This document shows, one piece after another, positions 1 through 28,859 of a stretch of DNA of 64,000 bases; within the stretch, counting starts at the first letter, position 1; the number at the start of each line of letters is the position of its first letter. The translations under genes were made by a program, and so were the position numbers. The stretch is taken from positions 87,391 through 151,390 of the forward strand of contig CAUYLG010071729.1 of NCBI GenBank assembly GCA_963573385.1, written 5' to 3'. Source of the stretch: Cacajao melanocephalus (Eukaryota > Chordata > Mammalia > Primates > Pitheciidae). The notes below the pieces were generated by a model. It saw only the letters and a program-made list of their open reading frames with translations. It was not told the DNA's origin and made no database searches.

Positions 1-542
1 TTCTTAATACCCCCAACAGTCCATGGAAATGGAAAAATCATCCCATCCTGGCACTGACTCAAATGTGGGCTTTTTGAGGGATATTAGCCAACCAGAGACT
101 GTGATAGGATAAATATAGACCATATAGCCACAGAGAATTAGGACAAGGACAGACAAAAACAAAAACAGGCTTCCCCATCCCTCATCTGGTCCCACACTGG
201 CCTGTTTTCTTCTAGTGTTTTTCATATGTACGCATAATTTCACAGCCATAGTTCTGCTGATCATGCAATTTCGTGGACCGCTTCTGTCACATTTCATGAT
301 ATCAAAAGCAGCTTTTGATGGTAAACATGGTCTTTCCAAATATCCTTTGTAACAGCTGCATGACAGTCCACTCAAGAGAACACCCACAATTTTCTTCCCT
401 ATTTCTCTTTTATTGGGCATTTAGGTGGCTTTCAATTTTGATGCTCTCATAAATACTACTGTGATGAACTTGTTGATGCATTTTCCACATCCTGGATGAC
501 TTCCTCTGCTTCTTAGCCTTTGGTATAAAGCAATGCTTCTCA

Positions 543-893
<351 letters not shown>

Positions 894-2183
894 TTAACAT
901 TGTTGATGGGTTCTTGGAAACTTTGATTTTAAGCAAAACAACGTATAACAAAACCAATTTTACCATAAAGTAATTGATACAAGCAAGAGTTAAGTTCCTA
1001 GGGCATATTTCCAGTTGCTTCTAAATAAAGTCAAACTTCTAAATAAAGACCAAAATACTTGTAATATTAAACAGACACAAATGTGAGCTATGCAATACAT
1101 ACATTTAAAGACTCATGAAAACAGGATAGTTCCAGCTCTGGTGGCTGGAACCTATCCCAGCAGCTCAGGGCACAAGGCAGGAACGCACTCAGAGGCCATT
1201 CCATCGCAGGGCGCACTCACACACATTCACGCTCACTCATCCTGGGACAACTTAGACACCCTAGGGAACCTAAGGTGCACGTCTCTGATATGTGGGAGGA
1301 AACCGGAGTACCCAGAGACGTGAAGAGAACATGCAAAGCCCACACAGATGGTGGCCCCAGCCGGGAATCCGTTTATTTTCGTCTCATCAACACTGTAACA
1401 AAACAAGGCTGACCAAAACGATGTTATCGGAGGACCTGCTGTGCCCGGAAATCAGATTCTGATTATTCTGCAGGTCTGAGGGCTCCGAGATTCCACATTG
1501 CTCACAAACTCCCAGGCACTGCCAGTGCTGTCGGCCCCTTCCCACACCTTGAAGAGTAAGAATATGAAAAGGTAACACCTAAAGCTTCAAGGCCGGAAAA
1601 GCCTCTTTTGTGACTGTAATCCTATTTTTGTACTTTCAGATAAGTTCTGGGAGGGATCTTTCTGGTTAACTTCTCAAGCAATCAGCACATCTGATTTTTA
1701 GAACAACTCTATGAGGAATTATCAGTCCCACCCTACAGATGAGGAGACAGGTTTAGGATGAAGACGGAGCAAGGATACACACTGTCTACCTCACCGGGGA
1801 CCAGAGGAGGGAGAGCAACGGTCCCAGTTTACATGAAACTTAGGAATTTCCAGGATGCCAGACTGTCAGTACTAAAGCCAGGGCCATCCTGGGAAACCCG
1901 GGATGGTTGATCTTCCTAAATCAGAGGAGAATTCCGAGTCAGCTCATATTTCTCACTCCCACCGTGTGCTAGGCCTTAATGTACATTACTGCACACACCT
2001 CTGCAATAACAGACAATAGCATCCCCATTAGACATTGAAGAAATGGGCTCCCAAGTAGAGGGGCTAAGAAACTTGCCCAAGACAAAAAGACAAACAGTCT
2101 AGTTAAAAATTGGCAATAGGAAAGAAGTGGGCAAATGGCTTGAATAGATATTCCTCCAAAGAAGATATAAAATTGGCCCCAAA

Positions 2184-3043
<860 letters not shown>

Positions 3044-3357
3044 TGACCCGAGGCAGAGGGGAGACCACCGGGACCAAGAACCATCACAGGCCTCACAGTT
3101 TGCTCTTACATCAACTCTGTGAGATGGTATTTACCACCCATTTGGGAAATGTGAAGCTATCAAGGGCTTGGAGAGGCTGGAAATGTCAGGTTCATTGACT
3201 GAGGGGTTAAGTGTCCAGCCCAAGGCTATGCAGCTGGTCTGCCTCAGGACCAAGATAGAGGGCCAGGACCGCCCGGCTCTTCCACAGCACTGGAGGCGAC
3301 ATTGGCACTCCGCCTCCTGCCTGCCTGGACACCCTTTCTTCTCACAAAATCTCTTCT

Positions 3358-3665
3358 CTCTTTTTTTCTTTTTCTTTTTTTTTTTTGCAACAGAACCTCG
3401 CTCTGTCACCCAGACTGGAATGGAGTGGCACAATCTCAGCTCACTGCAACCTCCACCGCTGGGTTCAAGCAATTCTCCTGCCTCAGCCTCCTGAGTAGCT
3501 GGGATTACAGGTGTACATCACCCGCCCAGTTAATTTTTTTATTTTTAGTAGAGACGGGGTTTCACCTTGTTAGCCAGGATGGTCTCGATTTCCTGACCTC
3601 AAGCGATCCACCCGCCTCGGCCTCCCAAAGGGCTGGAATTCCAGGCCTGAGGCACCACACCTGGC
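3358..3665 (-). mobile_element. Alu, full length
   Basis: Interrupted T tail, then the complemented dimer to CCTGGCCA. Confidence 0.93.
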
Positions 3666-5604
3666 CAATCTTTATCTTCTCTCTCTTCAAAACTTGGCTC
3701 CTAACTTTCCCCTCCCTCCACCCCCCACCAACTCTGCTCCCAGAATCTTCCTGGATCGGCCTCCTCACCTCGTCCCTTTCCTTGAGCACCATGGTGGGGT
3801 GGGGTTCTCAGAGGAGCACTGCCTGCTCCCTGTGGTTTGTGCTAGGAGTCTGGCTGGCTGTCTGGTCTCCCAAGGCCCTGAGTTCTGAAACCTTCTTTCG
3901 GGAGCTGACTCCTTTGGAAGGTTGTAGAAACCAGGCAGGCCTTGCACTCATGTGCCTCTTGCCCTGCCCAACTGTCTTGGATGACGGGGTCCCTGCCCTG
4001 ACACAGGGTGCCTCGCATTCCTGGGGCCTGCTGTGGTGATGTACAAGCCAGGAGGTTTTGCTTGAGCCAGAGAAGAGAGGAATTCAGGGATGCTGGGCCA
4101 GGGGGGAGATTGGGAGGTAAGGAGGGTGAAAAGGGGGGCACCTCCTCAAATCTAAATGTTCTTATCTTGATTTCCCCCAAATTCTGGCTCTAAACCTGAA
4201 CCATGGAAACAAGTAAACCTTGGAGTCAAACTTTGAAATCCTCAAAGGAAGAGAACCTTTGCCAAGGCCTCCCACTTCCAGTCTCTTTGAGAATAAATTG
4301 TGGCACACCCCAGGGTCTCTGACTCAGCACATCCCAGGATCTCTGAGTCAGCACTATGGCTTCCCCATTCCCCTACTCCCACCCCCCGAAACACCCAGTG
4401 TCCCCAGGGCCTCAGGATTGGGCTTGGTGGAAAATCTCCGGAAATCTTGAGTCCAGAGAAGAGTCCTGTTTCCACTGTGATGTAGTGGTAGAGTGGGTGT
4501 GAGAATACATTTTAAGGAGGAGATGGTTCTGAACAGGGGCCTGGGAGCTGCCAGCTCATCCTGGGCTGGGTGTGCAGGCTAGACGCCTTGGGGCCTCCAA
4601 AGCAAGAGGTTCTGAATTGGGAGGAGCATGGTGGTGAGATGGCCAGGCAGGGGGGTCTGGCAGAGGGACTGGGCAGAGAGGGCTGAATGGATGGAGGAGC
4701 TGAGTCAAGGGGCTGAGCCAGAGGGGAGGCCCGCAGCCAGGAGGGTTACTGAGGAGCGACGGAAAAAGGGGACGGAGCACTGGCGTTGGTGTAGGGGAGG
4801 CAAAAGGCATGGCAGCCCAACTGCCGGCCCTCAGTCACTTGATATGGCCCCAGAGCAGAGGGTCCCAGAGCCTGGTCACTGTTGGCCAAACCTGGCTGTG
4901 ATACTGGATGAACAGAGGAAGTGTTTTCCTGTTGAAACCCAAGAAAACTCTGTGAGACGGACCAAATCAAAGTTGCTGAAACTGTCCCTTCCCGCCACTG
5001 TCCTCTTATCTTGCCCGCCCTCTGCCACCACACCATCAACTAGATGAGACTTCCTTAGGCCACAGAGATGCTGGGCTCTCAGAGGCACGGGAGAAGCAGG
5101 TGTCTCTGGACGCCTCTGCCGGACTCCCAGCCAGGGCCACCCATCCTCCAGGTTGCAGGTGGCCAGATAGTGGGAAGGGGCGTTTGAGGTCTGGCTGCTG
5201 GGGGATCATCAGCATTATCTGGTGAACATCACCCAGAACAAGGCCTAACAAGACCAGGGCAGAGTAGAATTGGGGTATGGAACCACCGGAGTCTTGGACA
5301 TGTGCAGACACCCTGGCATGAGTACGCACTGATGTGTGTGGGAATCCAACAGTTAGCAGAGCTGGGATCCTTAGAGGCTCCTGCATCCAATGGCTCCTAC
5401 CAGGCGCAATCACACCAGGCACAACTCTTCCCTTCTATAACCTGTCTTTGGAGACTGGGATGGGGAAATCTCTACTTCCTTTGTTCATTCAAAGGTGTGC
5501 TTGCCATGGACCAGGCACTGACGACAGAATCATCAAACAGTCCCGGCTCTCCTGTGCTCACATTCCGGGGGGAACAGACACAGATATGTGGATCATTCTT
5601 TTCT

Positions 5605-5902
5605 ATTTTTTTTGAAGCTGCGTCTTGCTCTTTCACCCAGGCTGGAGTGCTGTGGCGCAACCATAGCTCACTGCAGCCTCCCACACCTGGGCTCGAGTGA
5701 GCCTACAGCCTCAGCATCCCAAGTAGCTAAGACTACAGGTGTGCACCACCATGCCTAGCTGACTTTTTTTTAATGGATTTTTGTGCAGATGGGGGTCTCA
5801 CTGTGTTGCCCAGTCTGGTCTTAAACTCCTGGCCTCAAGCGATCCTCCCACCTCAGCTTCCCATAGTGCTGGGATTACAGGCATGAGCCATGGTACCTGG
5901 CT
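5605..5902 (-). mobile_element. Alu, old and diverged
   Basis: Complemented Alu dimer with many differences, AluJ-like. Confidence 0.9.
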
Positions 5903-6010
5903 GGTACACAGATAATTCGGTACAGGAGGTGAAAAGTGATATGGAGACAAATAAAGTCTATCCCCTGTGCCCCAGTCACAGCCCTGCAGCTATTAGAAAA
6001 CAACCACATC

Positions 6011-6383
<373 letters not shown>

Positions 6384-7000
6384 TTACCATCCCAGCTGCC
6401 CTCCCCTGGGCCCCTCTTGCGTCTGGATAACCACTTGAAAGAGGAGCACAAGCCCTCAACTGCAGTCACACCCAAGAAATAGCCCGCAGGACCCCCGGAG
6501 CCCCAGCCCCTGTCCCCAGGTTTCCATCATGCAGCCAGCTTTCCCACCTCCAGCCTTGGCAGCCACTTTATGTGCCTGACTCATCCTAGCCCACAAGAAG
6601 TGGAGATCCCCAAATCTTTTCCTCATGAGCTGCTGCTAAACCACATCTCTTCCAACTCATTCCAAACTTAAGTGCCAGGATTCATATTTATCCCAGTAGT
6701 TTTATCTGTTCCGAGGCAGATATCATTCTAGCCTGCCCATGAGGTCTTCGGGTTCCTGACCTGACATCAGAACTTATAAGTTCTCCAGCCTGGTCCTCCT
6801 ATCTTTAGACAAAGCTGGGGACAAGCCCTGTGGCAGTCGGAGGGGCCTCCTTCCAGGTGTCCTTGCTCCTGTGTGGACCCCTGATGTGTAGCTGCAGAGG
6901 GGATCACAAAGCCCCTGAGATGGTGGAAGCCTCATGTTCTGCTGATTGAGCAGGTCACCAGTTATAAAATTGGTTTGAAATCTTATAGATCAGAAGTTCC

Positions 7001-7304
<304 letters not shown>

Positions 7305-7906
7305 CTACATGACCATCAAAATCACATTTTTAAATCTCTGCAGCTTTGCCAGGAACACATGGGAATTAAAAAAAAAATTCCCCAAATCCATTGCTCTAGT
7401 GTTTCTGAACCAGTCCATCCAGGGTGGAGCCTGAGAATGTGTGGTGTTGTTTTAAGCTCTGGTGTTATTGAATCCATACTGGCTCTTAATGAACCCCACT
7501 GTTCTTTCTGAATGCCCACGAACAATTGCTTCCAGAAGTCTGAGCCTCCATGGCTCTTTCCTAAAAGGTCCTCTTTGTGCAGACTGGGACATGATCCTTC
7601 TGACCTGTGTGTCTGGTCCTGAGCAGGTTATCAGTTATTCAACCAATGGCCCAACAAAGCTGTGGGGTCGGGGATGAGCTTCCAGGTGTCTCCTTAATCA
7701 GGGGCCTCTCCTCCTCCGGCTTTCCACTCCACCGTCCTACCACACAGTGCTGCTCCTTGTTCTGCAGGATTAAGAAGATGGGGCAGATTGGGAAGGCAGT
7801 GACGCCATGTCCCCTGAAGTTCCACCTCAGAGCCCAAACTAGGGTGAGGTGAGGAGGCACCTACCTCAGGTATAACATCTAAGATGGCACCAAAACTCAG
7901 GAATCA

Positions 7907-8204
<298 letters not shown>

Positions 8205-8254
<50 letters not shown>

Positions 8255-8260
8255 TGTGTG
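8205..8260. repeat. (TA)n(TG)n microsatellite
   Basis: About 8 TA units followed by about 20 TG units, growing out of the A tail of the preceding Alu. Confidence 0.95.
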
Positions 8261-8343
8261 CAATATTTTTAAAAATCAAAATGAATACAAAAATAATATT
8301 ATTTTATATTTTGAACAGAATATCAAAAGTTTATTATGTTTTT

Positions 8344-8464
8344 TATAGAGGTGAGGTCTTATTATGTAGCCTCAGTTGGTCTCCAACTCCTGGCCTCACG
8401 GGATCCTCCTGCCTCCAGCCTCCCAAAATGCTAGGATTACAGGTGTGAGCCACCGTGCCCAGCC
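8344..8464 (-). mobile_element. Alu fragment (single arm)
   Basis: About 120 bp of one complemented Alu arm, old. Confidence 0.8.
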
Positions 8465-8676
8465 CAAAATTTTAAATAAACACAGGTTAGTCATGGTGCC
8501 AAACTATTTCAGAGCCTGAGGTACAAGGAAAGAACAGTAACAGGAACAATGCAGAGAGCAGGGGGGAAGAAAATCTCAAAATTGTTCTAATATCCTCAGA
8601 GAGAGAAGATATTACATCCACAAAACAAGAACAGGATGCTTTTTTTTCTTTTGTTTTGTTAAAGAAAAATAAATCT

Positions 8677-8983
<307 letters not shown>

Positions 8984-9012
8984 TTAAAAAGCTCTTAGAA
9001 ATTAACAATATG

Positions 9013-9309
9013 GGCTGGGCGAGGTGGCTCATGCCTGTAATCCCAGCATTTTGGGAGGCTGAGGAGGGTGATCACCTGAGGTCAGAAGTTCGAGACCAGC
9101 CTGACCAACATAGAGAAACCCTGTCTCTACTGAAAATACAAAAGAGAAACTAGCCAGCCGTGGTGGTGCATGCCTGTAATCCCAGCTACTCAGGAGGCTG
9201 AGGTAGGGGGCTATTTTGACTAGGGAGGCGGAGGTTGCGGTGAGCTGAGATTGCGCCACTGCACTCCAGCCTAGGCAACAAAAGTGAAACTCTATCTCAG
9301 AAAGAGAAA
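9013..9309 (+). mobile_element. Alu, full length
   Basis: Flanked by an imperfect 15-bp duplication (8998-9012 and 9310-9324). Confidence 0.94.
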
Positions 9310-10200
<891 letters not shown>

Positions 10201-10465
10201 AGGGAGTTTTTCCCTCTGTGCAACCTTTCCCAGGAAGCTAAACAAACAAAAGGATGAAGCAGGAAAGAGAAGACACAGGGTCAAGGGAACAGACGATCCA
10301 GCACAGAGGGAGACAAAGGGGTTCCCAGGATGTAGGGAAAGGGAGGCCCCAGGATAGCCCCCGTGGAACCAGCAGGTGAGCGGCCAGGCCGGATTCGAGT
10401 GTAAGACAGGAGAGAAGTTTCTCTGGGGAAAAAGGAACTGACAGGTTTGACAACACTGAAATTAT

Positions 10466-10760
10466 CTTTTTTTTCTTTCTTTTTTATTTTTTCAGAGACA
10501 GAGTCTTCTTTTGCCCAGGCTGGTGCGGTTACAGCTCAACACAGCCTTGACCTCCCAGGCTCAAGTGATCCTCCAGCCTGAGCCTCCCGAGTAGCTGGGA
10601 CTACAGCGCAAGCCACCACACCCAGATAATTGTTAATTTTTTAGAGATGGGGGTCTCACTATGTTGCTTAGGCTACTCTCGAACTCCTGAGCTCAAGCGA
10701 TCCACCCGTCTCAGCCTCCCAAAGCGCTGGGATTACAGGCATGGGCCACCATGCCCAGCC
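10466..10760 (-). mobile_element. Alu, old
   Basis: Complemented dimer with an interrupted T tail, AluJ-like. Confidence 0.9.
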
Positions 10761-11994
10761 CACACGGGAAATTACAGTTGAGGCTAGGGGATGTGTAGGA
10801 AAATGGAGCACAGAAAACCAAGTAAGCAAGGGCAGGAGAGGGGGCCAGGATCCAGGCAAAAACAAAATCGTACAAGAAAAGAAACAATGATGTGACCTTG
10901 CCTGGATTAGCAGTGAACACTATTTACATGATGGTAACAGTGCACAAGCAAGCACATGGATTGAGCAGGAAGACAGCGGCAGTGAAGGGCTGCTCCGTGG
11001 CAGTACGCAAGCCGCATCTCTGGTGCCGCGGCCGCCCGTGAGCAGGGAAGGCCTAAACCCGGGGAATACAGAGGTAGCGGTACCTGAGAAGCAAGTCACT
11101 TGGAAATGTGGAAGTATACTCCAGAAGAAACAGCCCAGGCAGAACCTTCTGAGAAAGCGGAGGGGGCGGGCCCTCTTTTGTTTTATGATTTTAGCACTAT
11201 TTAACCTTTTTTTTTTTTTTTTTTTACTGTCTGCACACGCTGATTTAAGAAAATAGTTATTAAAACGTAAAATAAAGGAATCTATACTGAGAAGCTGGTC
11301 CTCTCGTTGCGTCTTGCGTCCCAAGAATCCACCCTCATCACCCCCAGCCACAGGCACCTACACACGGCCACGGGCACACTCACACTCGCGCACGCTCATC
11401 ACAGACACCCACAAACAGCCCATAGTGACAGACCAACAGGTACACATACGTAATACATAAAATCCTCTGGCACAGGTGCTACCCCAGCGCCCACGACACA
11501 CACACCTATTCCCAGAAACGGACGATTATATTCATAGATTCACCCCCAAACACACCGAGGTCTCCAGGAGCCTCCCGGAAATCCTGAGACGAGAACACTT
11601 CCTCCAGGCCTCTCCTCCCTGCGCCAGCACCCCAGAACCGCCCTGGGCCGGGCGAGGAGGCTGTCTCAGGAACTGTACCCTAATTGCTTTCTCTACTCAG
11701 CCCCCTGCTGAGTGCCCAGCCCTTAGGCTAAGCAGCCATTAATCCTCTTGCACCCCAGTCTATAGATGGGGCAGAAATGGGGTGGGGAAGGGCCCCATCT
11801 GGCAGCTGAGATGTGACTAATAACGACACCGTCAGCTTTTTCTTCCCTGAGTCATGGGCAAGTCCAGGGTCAGGAATGCTGTGGCCAGGCTGTGCATCCT
11901 GGTACAAGCCATTTGATGTCTCTGTGCCCAGGAGGGAGTAGGCAGCCTATGAAACGCTGAGATGCTGTGATTTTATGACCCAGTCTGGGCCCTC

Positions 11995-12046
11995 CCCCTC
12001 CCCGGGAGTCTTCTCTCCACCCCCTCCCCGGGAGTCTTCTCTCCAC
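11995..12046. repeat. 26-bp perfect tandem duplication
   Basis: Two identical adjacent copies (11995-12020, 12021-12046) of a unit beginning CCCCTCCCCGGGAGTCTTCT, 124 bp downstream of the PLXDC1 exon 2 donor. Confidence 0.92.
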
Positions 12047-12169
12047 CCTGACCTCCAGGGCCAACCCCAAATGATACATGATTTACAGGTAGGACAAGCA
12101 TCCCTGGGGCAGCTGCTGAGACCTCCCCCATCCCCACTCCGCTCCCCCTCCCATTCCTCCAGCACTCAC

Positions 12170-23843
<11,674 letters not shown>

Positions 23844-24026
23844 GGTGGGTGCCCGGACCTACCCCAGCCCTGATGAGGGAGGGGGCCCCAGCTCCGGGTC
23901 CTGCCGCGCGGTCCCTGGGGCTGGCTGAGGGGCGGGCGGCGAGGAGGCAGCGGAGCGCGGGGCCGGGCCAGCCGGCGGGAGAGGCGAGAGCGCGAGCGAA
24001 GCGGGAGGCTGCGGCCTCCGGGAGCA

Positions 24027-24096
24027 GGCGGGGAGGTGGGGGGGCCGCTGGGGCGGGGGGGGGGGGAGCTGGGGCAGGGGGCGGGGCGGGGGGCGC
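24027..24096 (+). repeat. G-rich tract, quadruplex-prone
   Basis: Many runs of three or more G, including one of thirteen or so, separated by one to four bases, upstream of the PLXDC1 start codon on the non-coding strand. Confidence 0.8.
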
Positions 24097-25660
24097 GGCG
24101 TCGTGGGGGGCTCTCCCAGCGCCTGCCCTCAGCTCTCCCAGAGCGCTCCCCAGGCGAGGGGCGCAGAGTAGGGGACAGGGAGGGAGCCCCTCGGGCTGGG
24201 AGAACCCCTAGAAGCGTCAGCCGCCCCGGGCGCCGTATTGAGCTCCTGGCTCCCTTTTCCTGCTCTGTTCCGCCGGGAAAGCTGCAGCAGAGAGAAGGCG
24301 CGAGGGACTGGACCCCAGGAAGGGACAGGCGCCCCCTCCCTGGGCCACGGGCCCCTGCCTGTCCCCTGCCCCCAGCGCCTTCAAGCTCTGAGCTGTTCTT
24401 CGGAATTCTGTGCGTCTCTGATGCTTTGTCCTCCAGCCCCCACCCCCAGGAATCTCCCCTTGCAGCAAAGACCCCCAGCTTCTCTCCCCAAGAGGGGCCT
24501 GAATCCCACCCCCCTCGCATGACTCCACCTTATCCCGCCACCCCCAATTTCCAGCACCGTTTTGTCCCCCAGCCTAGCAGACATGAGAGTTCAGGGGCCC
24601 TGGCTAACCCCTACTCTGCAGCAGCCTGGACCCCTCCCCACGAGTAGGTAGCCCAGGCCGCCCGCCTCTCTGGGCCAGGCTTGCTCAGGGCCAGACCCAA
24701 TCAATCTTCAGAGCCAGCCCCAGACCGGGAAACGGCTCACCCTACTTGCCACCACCTTCTAACAGGCTCTGGGGATAGATCATCTTTTTTTTTTTTTTTT
24801 CTTCCAGGACAGAGTAAAAATACCCACAATGTAGATTTAATAGACGGCAAAGAATCAGGTCAGGACACGGAGGCGCCTCTTCCCTCCCCTGACCTACTTC
24901 GTTCTTGTGACGGCAAGGAGCTGGGGCGCTGGATGGAGTTGGAGACGGGGTGAGGGGGCACCCTGGCTTCTAGTGGGCTGGGGCCTAGGGGCTAGGAAAC
25001 CGCAGAGAGGAAGGCGCGAACGCTGAGCGCCACTAGAGACATTCCCCAGGAGGAGGGATATGGCTGCGGACAGGAGGGATCTGTGGGCTGGAAGAGGAGG
25101 ATTCCGTGGCACTGAGGTCAAAAAAAGACCTAAGAAAGGAAACAAAGGCTCTCTAATCTCCTAGAACGCCAGTTCCTCCTTCTGCCGAACCCAGAGTCCC
25201 AGGGACGACCTCCTCCAGCCCTAAACGCAAAGTCCCCTTACCGTGAAACAAGGCAAGGCTGGTCTGTAAGTTCTTCTTGATGTCTAATTTAAATCCCAAT
25301 TAGGCAGACTCTCAAATAGGATCAGATAGGCAGCTGCCTCCAGCTGCGGCTTCTTGCTGCCCTCAAGTGGCCACGTGATGAGCCACAACCCCCTCGTCCT
25401 GCGGGTTTCCTCTTTCCTGGGCCTGCCCACGCGTTGTCCCGACCTCCTGCCTTCCCCGAGGTCAAGGTGAGAGGTCCCAGGACGGATTCCAGCTCCGACC
25501 CCGGTGTCTTTACACACTCCTCCATCTGGGGTAACTCGTGGTCTGTCTTATAAAGTATCTTACAAGAAGAGCTCAGGGTGAAACAAAAACTTGGAAAGAG
25601 TAGAAGCAAATGTGTAAATTTTAATGTAAGCCTCTAGAACTTGAGATCGTAATCACCTGG

Positions 25661-25722
25661 AGTGTGTGTGTGTGTGCGTGTGTGTGGGGGGGGGAGTGTG
25701 AGTGTGTGTGTGTGTGTGTGTA
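25661..25722. repeat. (TG)n microsatellite with central G run
   Basis: TG units interrupted by a run of nine or so G residues. Confidence 0.92.
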
Positions 25723-25725
25723 TTT

Positions 25726-25829
25726 TGTTTGTTTTTTGAGACAGGTTCTTGAACGTTGCCTAGGCTGGAGTGCAGTGACGTGATCATAGCTCACTGTAGC
25801 TTCCAACTCCTGGACTCAAGAGATAGCCA
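25726..25829 (-). mobile_element. Alu fragment
   Basis: About 100 bp of a complemented Alu arm next to the TG microsatellite. Confidence 0.85.
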
Positions 25830-25965
25830 GGGTATATGAAAACAGATTTCTGGACTCCACCCTCAAGTTTCTAATTCCCTAGGTCAGGGATGAGGTCCGA
25901 GCGTACCCAGGTGATGGTGCTGGTCCCAGGACCACATTTTGAGAGCCATTGCTGTTGAATCCCCA
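25830..25965 (-). mobile_element. MER5A-like remnant
   Basis: Segments resembling MER5A flank the TG microsatellite and Alu fragment (also 25,621-25,660). Confidence 0.45.
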
Positions 25966-26083
25966 GTTCCTTGCAGTCCCTCACTGCTCCTCGTCTGCCA
26001 CTAGGAGGAATAGCAAACAGCTTAGGAAAAATCGACACCCGAGGCAAAAAGTTTAGGATCTTGAAAAGAAAAGACCGTCGCGA

Positions 26084-26155
26084 AGGGGGCACCCGGATTT
26101 GAACCGGGGACCTCTTGATCTGCAGTCAAATGCTCTACCACTGAGCTATACCCCC
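26084..26155 (-). tRNA. tRNA-Cys (GCA)
   Basis: A 72-nt cysteine tRNA gene. On the minus strand it begins GGGGGTATAGCTCAG and ends TGCCCCC plus discriminator T. The acceptor stem pairs in all seven positions (one T-G wobble), the D arm carries the box A motif, the anticodon loop CTGCAGA presents GCA (plus-strand bases 26121-26123), and the T arm CCCGG-TTCAAAT-CCGGG pairs fully and forms a canonical box B. There is no intron. A run of T residues for RNA polymerase III termination follows within about 10-20 nt (plus-strand A runs near 26,064-26,073). A functional gene is likely. Confidence 0.96.
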
Positions 26156-26205
26156 TCTGCCGGCAAGTTGACGCAGGAAGTCCCTTAGTGGTATTGCTGC
26201 GCAGG

Positions 26206-26217
26206 CGCAGTATGCTG
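26206..26217. promoter_or_regulatory. NRF1-like palindromic GC motif
   Basis: The sequence TGCGCAGGCGCAG, upstream of the first tRNA, resembles the NRF1 consensus. It is a motif match by eye only; no start site is known to depend on it. Confidence 0.3.
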
Positions 26218-26387
26218 CTCCCTAATGGAAGTGGGAAGTTGGGTGGGACGTTTACAAGGGATGGAAAAAAATACAACTCCCAGAAAATTTACTCACTTGA
26301 AATCAGTGATTGTTTCCTGAAGCTCTGAGCTGAAAATTCCCACTGATGGTGTAAGAAAACGTATTCCTGGGGTGTGGAAGGAGAAGT

Positions 26388-26445
26388 CTCGAAATCTCTC
26401 ACTTCGGGGCGTCTCACTCGAAATCTCTCACTTCGGGGCGTCCCA
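26388..26445. repeat. 29-bp tandem duplication
   Basis: Two adjacent copies (26388-26416 and 26417-26445) of a 29-bp unit beginning CTCGAAATCTCTCACTTCGG, differing at one base near the end. It lies between the two tRNA-Cys genes. Confidence 0.9.
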
Positions 26446-26883
26446 CTCTCCTGCCCTGCAGGAGCCCCCTTGCCACGTCTCGGAGCTTCTTTCTCCCTCC
26501 CACACGCTCACGCGGCTTCTCCGGGCCTGTCTTCCCCAGCCCAGCCCCTAGAAACTCAGCCTCCCTCCCGCGATGGAAGAGCGGTCTTGGTCACTGGCCA
26601 GGTCGACCTGGGGGTGCGCCGCCTCCGCCCTGCCATTGCGAGGTTGGGCCACCCGCACCGTGTTCCAAGGGTCAGCCCAGAGCTCTTCGCTCTCACTCGC
26701 ACTGCATTCCACCCTTGGATACACACACAGGCTGAGCCACTGGTAGGGACCAGGACTCCATTCTCACTCGCCTGCAAAGGAAAAGAGGGTGGCAGGACCT
26801 GGGACTCCCTCCCGTTCCATCTGTGCAGGAACTCTTTAGGGGACCTCTGGAAACTAACAAAATGCGAGAACTCCAGAGAGCAG

Positions 26884-26955
26884 AGGGGGCACCCGAATTT
26901 GAACTGGGGACCTCTTGATCTGCAGTCAAATGCTCTACTACTGAGCTATCCCCCC
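26884..26955 (-). tRNA. tRNA-Cys (GCA), slightly degenerate copy
   Basis: A second 72-nt copy in the same orientation with anticodon GCA (26921-26923). Compared with the copy at 26,084 it has a G opposite G in acceptor pair 6, one D-loop base change, and a T stem with an A-C mismatch and a G-T wobble (CCCAG against TCGGG), so box B is also altered. A T run follows about 20 nt downstream. It may be a low-activity or pseudo tRNA; the fold is otherwise complete. Confidence 0.85.
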
Positions 26956-27025
26956 ATCACACCATCCTGTTAATATAAGTTTCTGTGGGATAGGGGTGTG
27001 GTATTCAGGCTCCCTTGTGCTATTT

Positions 27026-27552
<527 letters not shown>

Positions 27553-27706
27553 TAGTGATGTACAGATGAACAGACTGCATCTCCATCTTGTCTCCTGGGC
27601 TTTTCCAACCCCAGGATAGCTCCTCCCCTTCTCTCAGACCAAAAGCTGGTTTGAGGAACAGGCAGAGGAGAAGGCAGAACTAAGAGGTGAGCAGTTTTCA
27701 ATAGCA

Positions 27707-27734
27707 TTTATTACGGCTTTTTTTTTTCTTTTTT

Positions 27735-27759
<25 letters not shown>
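27707..27759 (-). terminator. Duplicated polyadenylation signals (ARL5C)
   Basis: Two AATAAA hexamers lie in a 21-bp sequence repeated 48 bp apart (27700-27720 and 27748-27768, two mismatches). Either could end an ARL5C transcript. Confidence 0.5.

Positions 27760-28859
<1,100 letters not shown>

Larger units (their letters stand above)
24331..26083. other. Intergenic region PLXDC1-tRNA
   Basis: Mostly single-copy GC-rich sequence upstream of PLXDC1, with a TG microsatellite, an Alu fragment and a MER5A-like remnant at its right end. No gene recognised. Confidence 0.7.

Noticed and set aside
4..420. Minus-strand 138-codon ORF with a hydrophobic stretch
   Set aside because: No recognisable family, no splice or promoter support, and it lies in an intron among diverged repeat-like DNA.
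3302..4039. 245-codon plus-strand ORF
   Set aside because: More than half is translated antisense Alu (typical [11 protein letters not shown] pattern); the rest is unrecognised.
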